From assembly GCA_965153355.1 (NCBI GenBank), contig OZ231126.1:11780001-11844000 (forward strand): 64,000 nucleotides of DNA, written 5' to 3'. Below, piece after piece: positions 1-13,609 of this stretch. The first letter of the stretch is position 1. Every line of letters starts with the position of its first letter. The position numbers and the translations under genes were made by a program. Source of the stretch: Flaccisagitta enflata (lineage: Eukaryota > Chaetognatha > Sagittoidea > Aphragmophora). The notes under the pieces are model-generated. The model was not told the origin of the DNA, made no database searches, and was given only the letters and a program-made list of their open reading frames with translations.

Positions 1-299
1 GACCGGTCATTTAGTCTTTGGGTCTATATCATACAAAGAAAATATGATATCACACTCAAGAGGTAGGAAAATGTCGCAACGCTAGATTCTCCCTTTGGTG
101 GAATTTCCCAAAGAGGTTTTTGCTATTTCCATCTTGTTTCTGGACTTAGAATCGGTTCAAGCATGTCGATAGGTACCTTAGCTATTCCCCCACTGGTGTA
201 AAGGATGGAGGGAACAAAACGGAAAAGATTTAAGTGTGTTTTACACCTAAAAACTTGATGAAAAAATTGTTTTGTGATCGTCAACACTGCGACTTATAG
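1..299 (-). repeat. Inverted segmental copy of about 35067-35359
   Basis: This stretch reads as the reverse complement of about 35067-35359 with only scattered substitutions and a few small indels. Both carry the same run from the ACCGGTC end through TAGCTATTCCCCCACTGGTG to GTCAACACTGCGAC. No coding capacity is recognised. The similarity stops at about 287, immediately before a hairpin (300-317), where the sequence switches to a copy of the 41-kb locus. The copy probably continues beyond the left window edge. Confidence 0.9.
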
Positions 300-1162
300 A
301 GTCGCGTGTCCGCGACTAAAAACCGAATAAAAGTTTATCCGTTTTCCGAAGCGGGAAGCTAGAACTAGAAGCCAGAATGCGGAAAACTTTAATGTTGATG
401 TCAACAACTTGTTAACTTTGTCACAGTGTTAGGGACAAACGGACTGAGAGTCCGACCAACGGACGAAAAGGCTGATCAACGGATAGACCAACGAAAAGAC
501 CTGACTTAAGAAGTCGCATTAAGCTAAATACTAAATGAGGGCGCCTCTTAACTTTTGGGTCACGTCACGATCATTTCTCAAACAATCACAGTCCGAAAGA
601 ATCAATTGATATTGTAAACATCTTTCCTACGTCATGAAATTACGAGAAGGAAAATAGGAAAAAGACTATTTCAACAACGGTAACAATTTTTTGAATAACC
701 GGTTTTTGCATTATAACCCCTGCCTCTCCGCAGGTTGTTCTATAAAATATGTGCTTGGTTTACCAACCTCTCACAATGATGCGCTGTCATGTTCGTTTAC
801 AATGAATATCTATTCAAACCGCAAAAAGTGAGGGTAATGTTATTGAGGCATGAAGCTATTTCGCAGGAGCACCGGTTACATATATAAACATTAACCAGCT
901 CCCTGTACGTACCAACCTAGACTTACTTAGTCGCCTGCGGATGGGCAGATGTAGTGATGATATATGTGAATCAAGCATTTGGATATATTTAACGATATGT
1001 TCACAACCCTTAACAGCCAAATGATCTGCTTTGGTTGCTATACTTCATATGATCATATCATACATCTGGGATCGACCGACAGACGGACACAGCCTATTAC
1101 AGAGATGCGAGGACGCATCTAAAAATCACCCACGTCTCTGTCTTAAGTATTGCCATTGGATC

Positions 1163-1343
1163 ATGAACTCGCCTCAAGTTCATCGTCCTCGTCGTCGTCT
1201 TAATCTGAGTCGTCGTCCTCCGTTAATGCGAAGTTTTTCGTCATTCTTTGTTCCTATGCTGCTGAGCAATTTCGTCTCGGTTGCTCTGATGAAGGATGCT
1301 TCCACGAAGAAGTTTGCAGTAATTGTGGATGCAGGAAGCTCGG
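1163..1343 (+). pseudogene. Second copy of apyrase (NTPDase) exon 1
   Basis: The exon is 181 nt with the same ATG, length and GTATGT donor (1344) as the exon at 42036-42216. It encodes the same Arg-rich leader, hydrophobic stretch and ACR1 motif VIVDAGSSG; one visible coding change is SVALM for SGALM. No second exon starting GSRIY follows before the retroelement debris. It is therefore either an orphan exon from the duplication or a distant alternative first exon about 41 kb upstream of the gene. The reading frame is also open upstream, to an ATG at 1031. Exon identity is certain; whether it is used is not. Confidence 0.8.
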
Positions 1344-1356
1344 GTATGTGACATTC

Positions 1357-1361
<5 letters not shown>

Positions 1362-1445
<84 letters not shown>
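1362..1445. repeat. (CA)n microsatellite
   Basis: An uninterrupted CA dinucleotide run begins about 18 bp after the donor of the exon 1 copy. It is the counterpart of the longer CA run at 42231-42410. Confidence 0.97.
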
Positions 1446-1449
<4 letters not shown>

Positions 1450-1789
1450 AGGATAACTATATATCTAAGAAACATAGAACCGACACCACACCCACTATTA
1501 CAAGAAAACCAAATTGCCAAAGCCGCGATCAACGGCGCGCGGGTACCATATATATGAAAAGTAACGAGTCCGCGTTTTATGAGATAGTAATGTGCTTGAC
1601 AACATTACTACTCAACCCTACTTTAATAAAGGATGAGCCTTTTATTTCATTGCGTTTAATCTGATCTATCACACCATCTCAAATTTCAAAAACACTAATA
1701 GCAATATATCCCTTAAAATGTTTAATCGATATGAACAAAGTTACCCAAAATTGTTTCAAGGTGTGGAATATGTCCCTTTACATAACCAA
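1446..1789. other. Spacer, diverged intron-1-like then unclassified
   Basis: The first 100 bp still resemble apyrase intron 1 (42411-42520). The rest is AT-rich, and no gene or repeat is recognised in it. Confidence 0.5.
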
Positions 1790-2450
1790 CCAAAAAATTT
1801 TTGATTGTCTTCAAAAAAAATAGTTACTTAAAAAACTGCAACATGCTATTTTACATTTACACATTAAAATTACTCAATGACATCCCCATCCCCAAACTTT
1901 TATATATAGTAGTCCATTTATATATTGTGATGTCTCTAGTAATTTATATTCATTTCATCACGCTTTATGGGACAAAATTTTATTAAATATAAAATGATTT
2001 AATTTTAAGGTTGCTTTTGTGTAATATGACTAGAAAACTTACATCTCAACCCAATTTTTGTAATAGTATCTGATGATAGACAGATGTCCCCATAATTTAT
2101 ACATATCCGATACAAAGCTTGCTAATGTGACCTGGTTTAAAAATGGCAAAAATGATTTTGAATTTTTGGTTGTTTTGGGGTGTAATGCATATTGAACGAC
2201 ATCCTATCCCCCCAAATTCTTTTTAAAAAGAAAATAGTCCAATGATAGACAGATGTCCCCTGTAATTTATCATTTCACACTTATTAATAAAATTTTTGTT
2301 TAAAATGGAAAAAAATGTGGACATGAATTTTTAGTTGTTTTAAAGGTAACTCATATTAAAGACATCCCTATCCCATCCCCATCCTAATTTTTTTGTAAGA
2401 TGTTCAATGATATATAGACATGTCCATTATTAGAATGTGATGTTCAACTG
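1790..2450 (-). repeat. 165-bp satellite array, reverse orientation
   Basis: About four diverged units carry CATCCCCATCCCCAAA-type boxes near 1882, 2041, 2201 and 2362, with GACAGATGTCCCC-type boxes between them. On the other strand these are the GGGGATGGGGATG and GGGGACATCTGTC boxes of the array at 17555-18900, so the arrays are the same satellite in opposite orientation. This one lies directly before retroelement copy A. Confidence 0.8.
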
Positions 2451-2499
2451 CCTTTTGTAAGTTTTATTTTTTGTTTTTATTCTACTGATCTTGATGTTG

Positions 2500-5400
2500 T
2501 GTTTTGTTTGCCACTTATATTGAACGCCCAGATGGGCAACCAGCGAGTACAGCTCTGATTTTTGTGCCGCTACACGAGCAAAACATCACGCAACTCGCTT
2601 TTCGATCATCCAATTTTGGATTGATTGATTTTATTTATCTACGGCATTGCTTCTTAAAGTGATCGATTGACCTTTCGCGATCGTTTGAATGCGCCCTTGG
2701 AATTTACTAATTTCAACAATTTCTCATCTTTTATTGCAGATAACCCAATGAACGGACAATTAACGCTAGACTGACATCGACAGACTGAAGGTTGAAACTA
2801 ACAAAAGTAATCCTAAAAGTAAGTTTTATAGACGCCGTTTTTGCTTTTAGTAATTCAGCGGATTCTGTCTCCTGTTCATTATTTTTGTCACCTTTTGCAT
2901 TTTGTGATTTCGCTTCAGATTTTAGTATATTTTACTCACTATCTGATCAAATATTATGTAATATGATAACCTTAATGATAATGGTAGTAAGTATAATATC
3001 AGCACAATTTAAACTAAGATTAACATATCATGTGCTGTTTTGTCTTATTATCTCATTCCATGATTGATAAAGATCTTTTGCGCTTTGTTGATCATAATTA
3101 ACACCACTACTGCTGTTAAATTTTATGAACAAACGACACATCATCATTTCTAATTCACTTTTTTTCACCATGAAAATATTACTGAGACGCTCAGACATAG
3201 CTGGTTGAATTTTAAAGTAGAACTATATTTAACAATGAAAACCATCATCTTTTTTATCCACTTCCAACGAATGATAAAAAAATATGACCTAACATCGCTT
3301 CTTTACTCATTTAACACATCTGCAGAGATCTATCAATTTAACTAGTATCTTATATTTAATCTCACAGCATTAGTAACTGATAACATTGTAAATGAGATGT
3401 TGTGCTTGAATACTAAAAGTTTATTTGGTACCATAATTAATGACTTAATATCACGTGAACTGATGCGTTTCGATTCAGACGCTTCGGGATAACACTTATC
3501 GACAACTTCATCATAACACTAACATACCGACTCGATGCTCCGATCTCTCTTCATTCGCGCCCTTCGCGCTTAACCACAAAATGATCATGTTGATCGTAGT
3601 GTAATCATCCAGAGTGGTTCAATCGTTGGCGTGATCGTGAACTGAAAATAAACATACGGGAAAATGCAAAAATGTTCACAACTAATTTTCTTCTATGAAC
3701 AGTTCAACTTCTCATATCACCTTACGCTTGCAGGATACATTTAAGATACCTTGATCTAATGATGCAACGCTTCATACAAAACTTTATTTAGATCCTAAAG
3801 ATTTCCTTCACTACTCTGTCTAAGTGATATGGTAAGTGCATTCTTTACATATTAACTTTAACCTGCCGCCTCATCCAGCATATATCAATCAATGGTACAG
3901 ATTTTGGTCCCAGAACTGAATCCCGCGCGTATGCTCTTCCAATGATAGTTGACTGCTACACGCCAGTGGATCTCACGCTCGACGCTTCCGCCAGCAAGAT
4001 AGCCGGCGATCATCAACGATTGACGCCCCGCAGGAGAGGCGCAGGCGACGCTCGCTAACAGGAGTAATGAGGCACATGATGCAGTGCCGAGGATGAAACT
4101 TTGGCGCTTCGCTGTTGACTAACGATATGCATAACAACGGGAGTACAGCTATGAGAGCACCAGATGTAAGAAAGAGCAAAGACACTGCAGACAGCAGCAG
4201 TAACCCAACAATGAACGCTAACTCAATGACTATGATAAAGAAAGAACACCGCTCAATTATATAATATTAAAGTTAAAGAAAAGAAAGAAATATAATCTTA
4301 ATGACTTGTCAATAAGATCAGTAAATAACATCAGATCCAGAGCCAAACAACAACTCAGGCTATCAACAGCAACAACACGCTTCCAAACAAAAGTATAAAC
4401 ACATAACAACAACAACAACCAAATATAAATACTAACATAACAGAGTAGCACAGTGAACTTTCCTGCACCTGCAGAGAAGATCTCTGAGCTAAATGATCTG
4501 ATCTTGTTAAAGCATGAACAGTGAGAGACGGAAGAAGATATACAACGCTTACAGATCAACGTGGCTGCATATAGCTTAGCTGCATGTGTGTAATAGCAAC
4601 AGCCTTAAATACATACATCAAAAACATTAATTCCAATAGCTAGTTTCAACACATGAATAATGTATTATACCATTAAGAACAACTTTGTTGTATAAGTAAA
4701 TTAAAATTAGATAAAATATGAATTATTCAACAACACAAGAAGAATGTTAAAATGAGTACTGAAGAGCCTGAACTGATTTGCTGCATTGGTAGCTTTAGAA
4801 CGCGATGCGTTTAGGCAACCGTTCAGAGCTGAACAGCAGTGCAGCCGCATATCCTACTTAAAAGACCGCTACGATCTATCTTCTTCAGAAACTTTGACCC
4901 GGGATTATCTGACCGAATACAGAATACAAAACGCTGCAGTCAGTGGAAACGCCCGTCGCTGTTTTAATATAAAGAGCAACAATGTATGTTATATATGACA
5001 CCAGCGCTCAACTGCAGCAGAATTAACAGCAACAGTAAATTCTGACTACATAACAAGAAACAATTGATCAACAGTATATATAACTGGCTTTAATAACTAA
5101 CAGCATCAAGATTCTGGCATCACTGCTCCTCAGCACAACACTTCACTGCACCGATGATCGCTTATAGCAGACTACTCAGATGAGACTGGTTTTTCCCCAT
5201 CAAGAGGAAAAGGCCTTCAACATAGCTATGATAAGATAACTAATGGATATGTGATAGCTTATATATCATGACGCAATAACAACAGTTTTAAAGACAAAGA
5301 AGAGCATATATATAATATACCGTCTAAGAATATTTAACCCACGATTAGCCGGTTATAAAGAGCTAAGGCTCAGAATCACTCATGAAGTTTTATCAAAGAG

Positions 5401-8400
5401 AATCAACGCAAAAATAGAATGGATAGTTTGAAGATGCAGCAGATTCAGCAGAGAGATTCTACATCTAAGTAAAGATATAAAATAAAAACAACTAAAAGAA
5501 GAACAACAATTATGATTAGACAACCATTCAAGATTTTGATATCTTTACTTCATCAAGATGATCGAGTCAACAACAAGTAACTTGTTAAGATGAATGGTGG
5601 ATGTTAAAAAACCACCAAAAGAGACCTCGTGAAACAGTCACGTCTTAACAACCCTGTCAGATCATCATGGCGACTGATTAACAGCCTTTGGCCAATCGGA
5701 GAGGTCCAACCCAGATGCCCAATAACCAGTCGACAGGTTTTTGAAAGAGCTGACAGACAATGATCTCAGCTGGTACGCGATGTCACCTTCAAAATGTTGA
5801 GAAGACACTTAAATTTCTAGATTTTTATCCAACCAGGGGACTTTATGATGTAGAAGATAGCTGCAGATGATAGCATAATATTGAAGGCTAAACTGACATC
5901 TATTGAATTTAAGTGGTTTATGTTAATATCCACAAAGAGATCATTGAACCGCGACGACATGACGCACCGCTTTAAGAGCAAGATGAGATTGACGACGTGG
6001 CTTCAGAAAAAATGACATGGTGGCAAACAATATTCGCGCGTTGTTCAATCAAATCGCCGCGGGCTAAGATCCAGTCGGCCGTGACTGCGTAGAAGTATTT
6101 TCTTAATTTAAATATATTATAAAACAAAGAAGATCAAGACTCAGAGGAGTGTGGCAACACGTATATGATTTAGCTAACAGGATGATCCTTCAACAAGAGG
6201 GTCCTCTATCTCAGGTGATAAATTTCAGAGTGGCAAACATAATAGCCTGAATGTAGACTGAGCTATCTGACAACTAATGGGACATGACTATGATGCGTGA
6301 TTCACAATGCAAAGTTAAAACAGCGATCAGGAGAGCAGTTGAACAGAAAGAAAGCATCATCATATGCGGAAGATGTTCGACTAATATATAAAGACGTCGA
6401 CGATCAACACTCGGTGAATGTATCAAACGGAAAATCATCAACTGCTGATGAAACACGCTTATCTCAAAAGATCATATCTGCTTGCTCTTAGCTTCCCCAC
6501 CCGTTCTGCGCCAGACATCAACGCATATATCCCACTTTTGTTAAAACTTGTGTTACTACATGACGATCTTCTCCTACCACACTTAATAAGAAAGATAAAT
6601 ATAATAAAAGGAGAAAACACAGGAAATAAAGTAACAATGCCTTCAAAGTCAGAGGATGAGTTATATATATCAACAGCTCCACGAATATTTGATAGCCAAT
6701 CCAACTTAGAAATCATCTCCACCACATTAAAGATGATCTGATAAGATTATAACCATCTGTCTTCATTCGGATGATCGCTATCTCATCCATCGCGCTCCAG
6801 TGATCATTTCGCCACGCCAAAAAGCGAGGACGACATATGCTATGATCGACTCCAGATGCCGATCGCGACGATTATAATTGTGTCATTTAACTTGATCTAA
6901 CAAAACGCAAATGACGGTGATTACTCATAGTTGTTGAGATCGTTTCATCGCATCATCTTACCATAAATCATTTGAGATAATACACATAATGCTTAATGCC
7001 ACTGGTAAGGATTTCCAGCTGACCCAGCTTAACATGATATTCCTTTTTTCCTGTAATTTATCTACCAACTCACATCAGTGCTGAAAATTTAGTGCTGAAG
7101 GCGTGATTATTGATCACGATGTTATGACGCCGTTGTCGCTGCTGAAAACCGGTTTATAACTGCGACTTTTGCAGATCGCTTCAGATGTCAGCTTCCCGTT
7201 GACGGCACAGTGGAAAACGGAAAAGAGGTGACCAAGCAATATATTATCAATCACAATGCACGATGATCATGGCCCTAACTCCAGATAAACATCACCATCC
7301 CTCGGCAATCGCTTGGCCCTCAATAAAGCAACATCACCAAGAGATCTTCTACCATGACTTTGCATCATCAATCGCCCACATGATGGTTACATACATTTAA
7401 AGTAACTTCTTGAAAATGCTTGTGACGCAAACTTAGAGATATGTTATTTCACGCTTTTGTCCACCAGAAAGCACTTTGTTCTTCGCTGGAAACATCATAG
7501 CACCGTGAGATCTCTGAGGTTATGAAATCACGACTGATCGCTGGATATTTAATTTCGAATCAACGCCGTCGCCGATCCGCGCATTTTTGAAATAAAGTTA
7601 TATCTTCCCATGAAATTGAGAAACTTACCAGACGGATATGTGATTGAGATTTGATAACGCTTATTTGACACACGCGCTGAGAAATAACATTACATTTTGC
7701 TTGCTTATTAATGCCTAGAATTGTAAATGTTATGTCATTTAATGTATGTGGTACTGATAGACCTCACTCCAACTTGCTGTTTGAGTATTCAACTCTGGAT
7801 TAACAGCCTGACGATCCTCATAGTTATTATGAAGATCGTCCCTTGAGGTGATAGTTTCCACTCAACCACCATCCCGACGACGCTGATCTGTTCAGATTCT
7901 TTTGCTCCAGACCGTATCAACAGTAATATCTTTGACCTGTTTCTACTTACTTATATTAATCCAGCTTTATTCACACGCACTCAGAAAGCATGCTAGTGAA
8001 CTCAGCTCGGCATTCACAACGCTGACGGCACTTACTGTTTATCGCCGTCGATCGACGGTAGGTGTGATCTGGTCGACAGCGACCGCAGTTAGCGGTGATG
8101 CACACGACAACTGGTTGCGGACGATCTTTGTGAAGTGGAGCATTTCGCATAAGAACCGATGGATGAGATCCGACCGCATAATCTCTGATTCTGATATAAG
8201 ATATACTTAGAATTGACAAATACATGCCTTGATATCAAGTGAAGACGTCATTATCTAAGATTTAATAACTAAAACTTAGATAAAAAACACTTAATACTGG
8301 CTCCCATGTCAAAACTTTATGACCTATTGCACTTTATTTAGCTATGATATCACAGATCGACACCTTAACTTGTCGTCCACAGGAAGGATGGGATCTTTGT

Positions 8401-10460
8401 CTTTAAGAAAGTAAACATGAACTCTTTTCGTTTCTTAGCTACATCTCATCTTAAATTTCTATCATGGTCATCAATTTGACCACAGAATATAAGTACTGGA
8501 CTAATAGTGTTTTAATAATAATTATGAAATAAATAATGGAGGATCTTCTATATGTCTAAAATATGATATGAAGCAGTTAGTATATCAGACGCACACACCC
8601 GGATATATGGACGTGAGATATTGTTAACATTTATCATCGCTTCACCCCAACGCTTGTTCCATCTAATCCAAAACGTATGTCTTCATCATAACAGCGCTTC
8701 AACGCCGAGATTGTAATCCAGGTAAGCAAGAGTCGGAAACGAAGTATGAATAAACGACATCAACTCAGACAATTTTGCGCTGATTGGTTCCTTATTCTAA
8801 TCAACAAAGATGATTATGAATCCGCAACTAGGTCGTATTTTTCGCTAATCTGCCTTCAAATATCCATGGTTCGATCCTTTCAACAAAAAGCGCTGGCATC
8901 ATTAACACCTGGTGACCTCACTGCAGCAGAGTATTCAGCCCATGAGGCCGAAATACTGACCCCATCATGTCCCAGCATTTTTACGTTTCCCTGGATCAAT
9001 GGCCAAAGACGAACACTAACGCCTGTTTCTTAATGTCACATTTGTATGTGGGCTGAGTAAAAGAAACCATAATGACGTTGATACTTTTTATAAAGAGCTT
9101 CTCAAGAATGATTTATATAGATCATCACATATCTATCACATTGTAAGAGGAGCTTTACCTATAATAAGATCTATGACAAAATGATCTCTCTTTCCTGAAC
9201 CGTGAGGTGACTGTTGATCTTGCAGATATGCAACAAACGCTGGTCGGTAGCATCACAATTATTCAGATCGCTCAACAATGATGTGAAAGTTCGCTTAAAC
9301 AGTTTCGCGACTCATCAGCTTCGAAACAAGAGATGAATATCCTTCGCCGATCACGACGGTATCATTCACACAGTCATTTAGAAAACGCTTCACATCGCAT
9401 GACAAATTTCATCCCATGTTAAAAGACTAGAATAAACATTGATTCACATTTACCATCAATGATTTTCATGTGGTAAAGATACATTGTAAAGCAATTATTG
9501 CTTTAGGATTACAAAATACTTTTCTATTCACATTTCAGATAAAAGAACTTGAAAAGAACCCAACTATAATACTAATTTGATCAAACTGTAACACCCCTGC
9601 CTTGATAGATCTGGACTGACACGGCACGATAAACAGATGAACGGGCGCGATCGCTAGCAGTGGATCGAGCGTTCATCTGCTCTCGCGTCACGCCGTCCAT
9701 GAACACCGCCGTAAATTTGCGCGATGGTAACGCAATCATCCACGTGTTAAGATCGCCAGAATCATTGCCAGGATTAATATGGACGCAATCTAGTAGGCTA
9801 GGACACATCCTCAATGAAATGAATGGAACCGCTCATTAACTCTCTTAATTATGAAATGTGGTGGCTTTCAAAGATTTTTTAACACGCTGAGAACACCCTT
9901 ACTCATGGAGGTGAGAGAATCACTTTTGAGTTGCCATCTTATTTCCATCTCGACTTCAGATGATCCACGCTCACGCTCTTTCAACACTCACATTGTTGAG
10001 TTAATTTCAACTTTCAAACTTTCTGATTAGATGCCACAGTGATATTCAATGAGACTTGAGGCCTTTATACCAATCAGACCTTTGACCTGACTGATGATCC
10101 TAATGCCTCTGGATCTGGTGCAACACACACAACTCCTGACGCCCATCATACATCCACGACAGCATGACCATGCAGACGCACTTTAAACTTGAGGCCTAAT
10201 ACTTAATATTTACCAACAAATGGTCGATCTGAGAAAGACTTTATGTGATTATACTTGGTCATCACATGATCAAACACGCTTGCCACAATTGCTTATGACG
10301 TCATAACAAACAGCGCTTCAGGTTCGCTAGCCCATGTCCGATAATTAAGATCCACACATATTTAAGATCGTTACGTTGACTCGTGATTTGGTTACGTATG
10401 GTTTTCAACGACTCAAATCAAGTTTCTGAGATATATAGTAGCAACATGGCCTGTCATTAA
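2500..10460 (+). mobile_element. BEL/Pao-like retroelement, decayed copy A
   Basis: It matches copy C (20410-28960) in order along its length. Pairs include 2515-2800 with 20415-20720, 5180-5225 with 23300-23345 (shared TTCCCCATCAAGAGGAAAAG), 5530-5640 with 23650-23770, 7335-7370 with 25575-25610, 8300-8400 with 26620-26710, 8990-9080 with 27300-27400, 9600-9800 with 28080-28260 and 9840-10440 with 28320-28950. Indels are so frequent that no pol domain stays in frame, and the YVDD box seen in copy C is gone. It is far more diverged from copy C than the segmental duplications are from each other, so it is an old insertion. No LTRs were identified. Confidence 0.75.
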
Positions 10461-13400
10461 TAACTGATGATGATGACAACCTGACTGTTATAATTTGGAT
10501 AAAATATTAATATTCATATTTATTCTGATTATCCATATTATCTTTCCTTCATCAATTATAATCTTAATTTTACCTTAACAATTTACTGGATTCATCCCGT
10601 TCATTATTGAAGAACTGTCACTTCTGATTGCATTATCAGTCTATATCATAAACATTTCTAAAGCTTCCGCTGACGACGGCCATTCCATTCAATATTCAGC
10701 TTACATCTGAGTCGCCGCCGAGTCAAGATCCCGCCAGCAGCGCCTTCAGCATAGCTTCGCCGTCACGCCGTGACGGATCTTGATCATCACTCTTTTCACG
10801 ACGGTCGATCCAGAGGGATCATCCACGACGTCGCTCACAGATGATGATAGTTTGTCACACGACAGCTTCAACGGTTTAATCTTCTGCCCGTCAGAGACGC
10901 GTATCGGCTTAACAGTGCGTCAACGCATGATGCTAACGCCAACAGCCATCCGTTAACGCCGGCGATCCTGCTGTCGCTTCCTCCATTGGTGGTCATCAAA
11001 GACGCGGAGGTTCGATAATGATTGATCAATCAACGCCACGCGATCATTCACCACTTCACGCGCGCTCATCATCGATCGGATTTTGAGCTCATCGCTTGAG
11101 CCTTGTATTAGACTTTGCCGCTCACACTCTTTGTAGATTTGGCGCTGCAGCTGAGACATCACCCAAAGTGGCAAGATATATAGATTGGTCAATGATATAA
11201 GATGAGGAGGAGGGATGGAAATTGGAGGAGGAGGAAACAGAATGGGGAGGTAAGATGAGAAAGATGATTGATCCCGGAAGTGGATACTGCGACGCTCGGG
11301 AAGAGAAACACTCAACCAAGATAGGCGCCACAGGGTATCGTATCAGTCCGACTAAGTATCTTCTTCAGCTTAAAACTTTACAGCTGCAACAGAACAAACT
11401 CTTACATTCATCACAATCAAACGAGCTTTATTTTGAGACTCTGGAGCGCATAATCCAAAGAAAGAAAAGAAGTAGTGAGTATGATAATGAGGTTCGTCTT
11501 ATGGTCCAGGCGATTAAGAGGAATAATGCAAATCTGAAGCCTTTTGGAGTAACTTCCATTGACGCTTCCACAACTCCACCAGCGATATTTGTTCTGATCG
11601 CAGCAACAGCTACATCAGCGGCGATCCACTCCACAGCATCAGGAAGCCGTCAATCGCGCCCTCGCTGGTTCATCCCCAACCGCAATATCCCGTGACGTTA
11701 GTCCCCACAACAGTCAATCACGCTGGGAAAGACCCACAACGCTAATGGGGCAAAGCTTGAGTCAACAAAAATATGCCGAACTTGTGTGTTGTAGTTATCT
11801 CTTCAGCTCATGCTATAGTGAGACTTCAAAGTTATGAGAAAGTTATGTTCTGTTGATTTAATGGACATAGCAACTCCGAAGTTTTGACTAGTGTCAAATG
11901 ATAATGAAGACAAGAGAATAAATAGCTTAATAAAGAAAGAACCATGATATGTAAGAAAAGAAATGACTATGTATACTTAAGTAACCATTTTGGTTAAACC
12001 TGTCTTAATAAGAGACGGATGTTTTCTTACTTCCTTAAAAGATACCAAAAGTTAAGAGTAGTTAACTGATATGTTTGAAGATCTGTAAGTTAGAATACTG
12101 TGTTAAAACTTCTGAATTACTTCATGTTCATAGTAAGAACTACTGCTTGATCCAGAGCCTTTTGATCCTGCGACAGACACCACATCGCCAAACAATGTTG
12201 GTAGCTTTACGATCCCTTAAAACAACAAAGGTGTAACGCATCAAGGTTACCCAAGACTTCTTCATGTTATCACGCGCTCAACGAAATAGCGGCTCGCTTG
12301 CGCTCAGACGAGATCTTCATCGGCAGAGAGACGATGTTTCTCGCTTATATACCATGAAATGAGGTATTGTATAATATTATCAGGAACTGAGAATATTTAA
12401 ATGATAATATATTAAAAGATAAGCTTTATTGTTATAGTGTTGAATCATGGCTATATTTACAGACTTAAAAATCATGGTCCATATGTCTACTGACTGAGCT
12501 GAACTGAGAGCTTACATCTCTCACCTCCTCTTCTTTTCCAGCAGAAAAATATCAGTGTGATCCTGGTTGTGAAAAGATTTTTCCTCCTGCTTGAACACAA
12601 TAAAATCAAACAGGCTTCAGAAACCAGGTGACCGCCAGCTAAACGCCGATTGCTACCCAGTTGCGCCCACTTAACTGGCAATACTGACTGCAAGATGGCG
12701 TGGGAGAGTGGCCACGCACTAGCTGAGGATCGACTCCACTCCTCATCACACTCATCCCCATCGTGGATGGACAGGCTAATGTTTGAAGTACCATGAATTA
12801 TCACTGGTCATGAAAACACAGTAAGTACTGTTTAAAGAGGTTGATATATGAATTTGAATCTAAAATGATAAGAACTTTACTAATTAATCTGCCTTTACTT
12901 TTCTTTTTCTTCAGACATTCACCAGATCGCTTTCACCACCTGCGCCTTTTCTGATGGTCGCCGTCGACCATCACTGATCACTACACGAGCGATCAAATGA
13001 TTTGAATGACTCAGCTGCCTCAACGTAGAGTGTAATATGTATAATATATATAATAGTATGCATATCACTCCATGACGTTATACTTAATTTTTTTCATTTA
13101 ACAGATTCATGATCATAAAGGTTATGGGACACTATTTATCTATCTGTTTTATTTTAATTCTTTGAACATAACACTTTTATAGTTTATTTTAGATATTAAT
13201 TTAATATTATTTTAATACTAATGACATGTTTATATATGCCCTACTTTATCTTTTCCACCCGCCAACCTACGCTGAGAGCCCAGCCCGCCTCTTTCTCCTT
13301 TAACTTTTTTCAGAACGCGCTCAACCTTCCGTCGCTGGCCTCGCCTCCATCCGCTGCTGCCATTGATCGCAAACACAGAAGATCCTTCTGATGAACTTCA

Positions 13401-13600
13401 CTTAGTCAGGCAGCCATTATCATGATACTGTGTGTGTGATAAGATGACTTATAAATAACCATAAACTTTTATTAAATATAATACGTTCTTCAGTAGCTTC
13501 CTGATTGGAAACTAGTGTGATTTTGAATCAGAGACCCCAAAATAGGCAGAATACAGAAATGTATGACTGTCCCTGTGTGTGCCTTCTGTCTCTTTTATGT
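10461..13600. other. Unclassified region, possibly more retroelement debris
   Basis: It has the same word style as copies A and C (many GATC and ACGC words), but I could not align it securely to either. Two overlapping open frames stand out, 11222-11695 (+, 157 codons) and 10953-11315 (-, 120 codons). Neither matches a family I know. No RNA gene or hairpin element was seen. Confidence 0.4.
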
Positions 13601-13609
13601 TTTTACGCT

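Larger units (their letters stand above)
300..1550 (+). repeat. Direct segmental copy of 41182-42520 (apyrase promoter, exon 1, start of intron 1)
   Basis: It aligns collinearly with about 41182-42520. From 300 to the CA repeat near 1362 the copies differ by only occasional bases plus one insertion of about 8-10 bp near 1050. Beyond the CA repeat the match falls clearly, although AACATAGAAC / AACATGAAAAC type matches continue to about 1550. The segment carries the 5' flank and first exon of the apyrase gene but none of the later exons. Confidence 0.9.

Noticed and set aside
1180-1664. Open frames of Val-Cys, His-Thr repeats on both strands (also at 42053-42451 and 44519-44907)
   Set aside because: They are translations of CA/GT microsatellites, not genes; the only coding signal there is apyrase exon 1 or 7.
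10953-11695. Two overlapping ORFs (120 codons minus, 157 codons plus) as possible genes
   Set aside because: No recognisable domain, no splice partners, and they lie in retroelement-like debris; left as unclassified.
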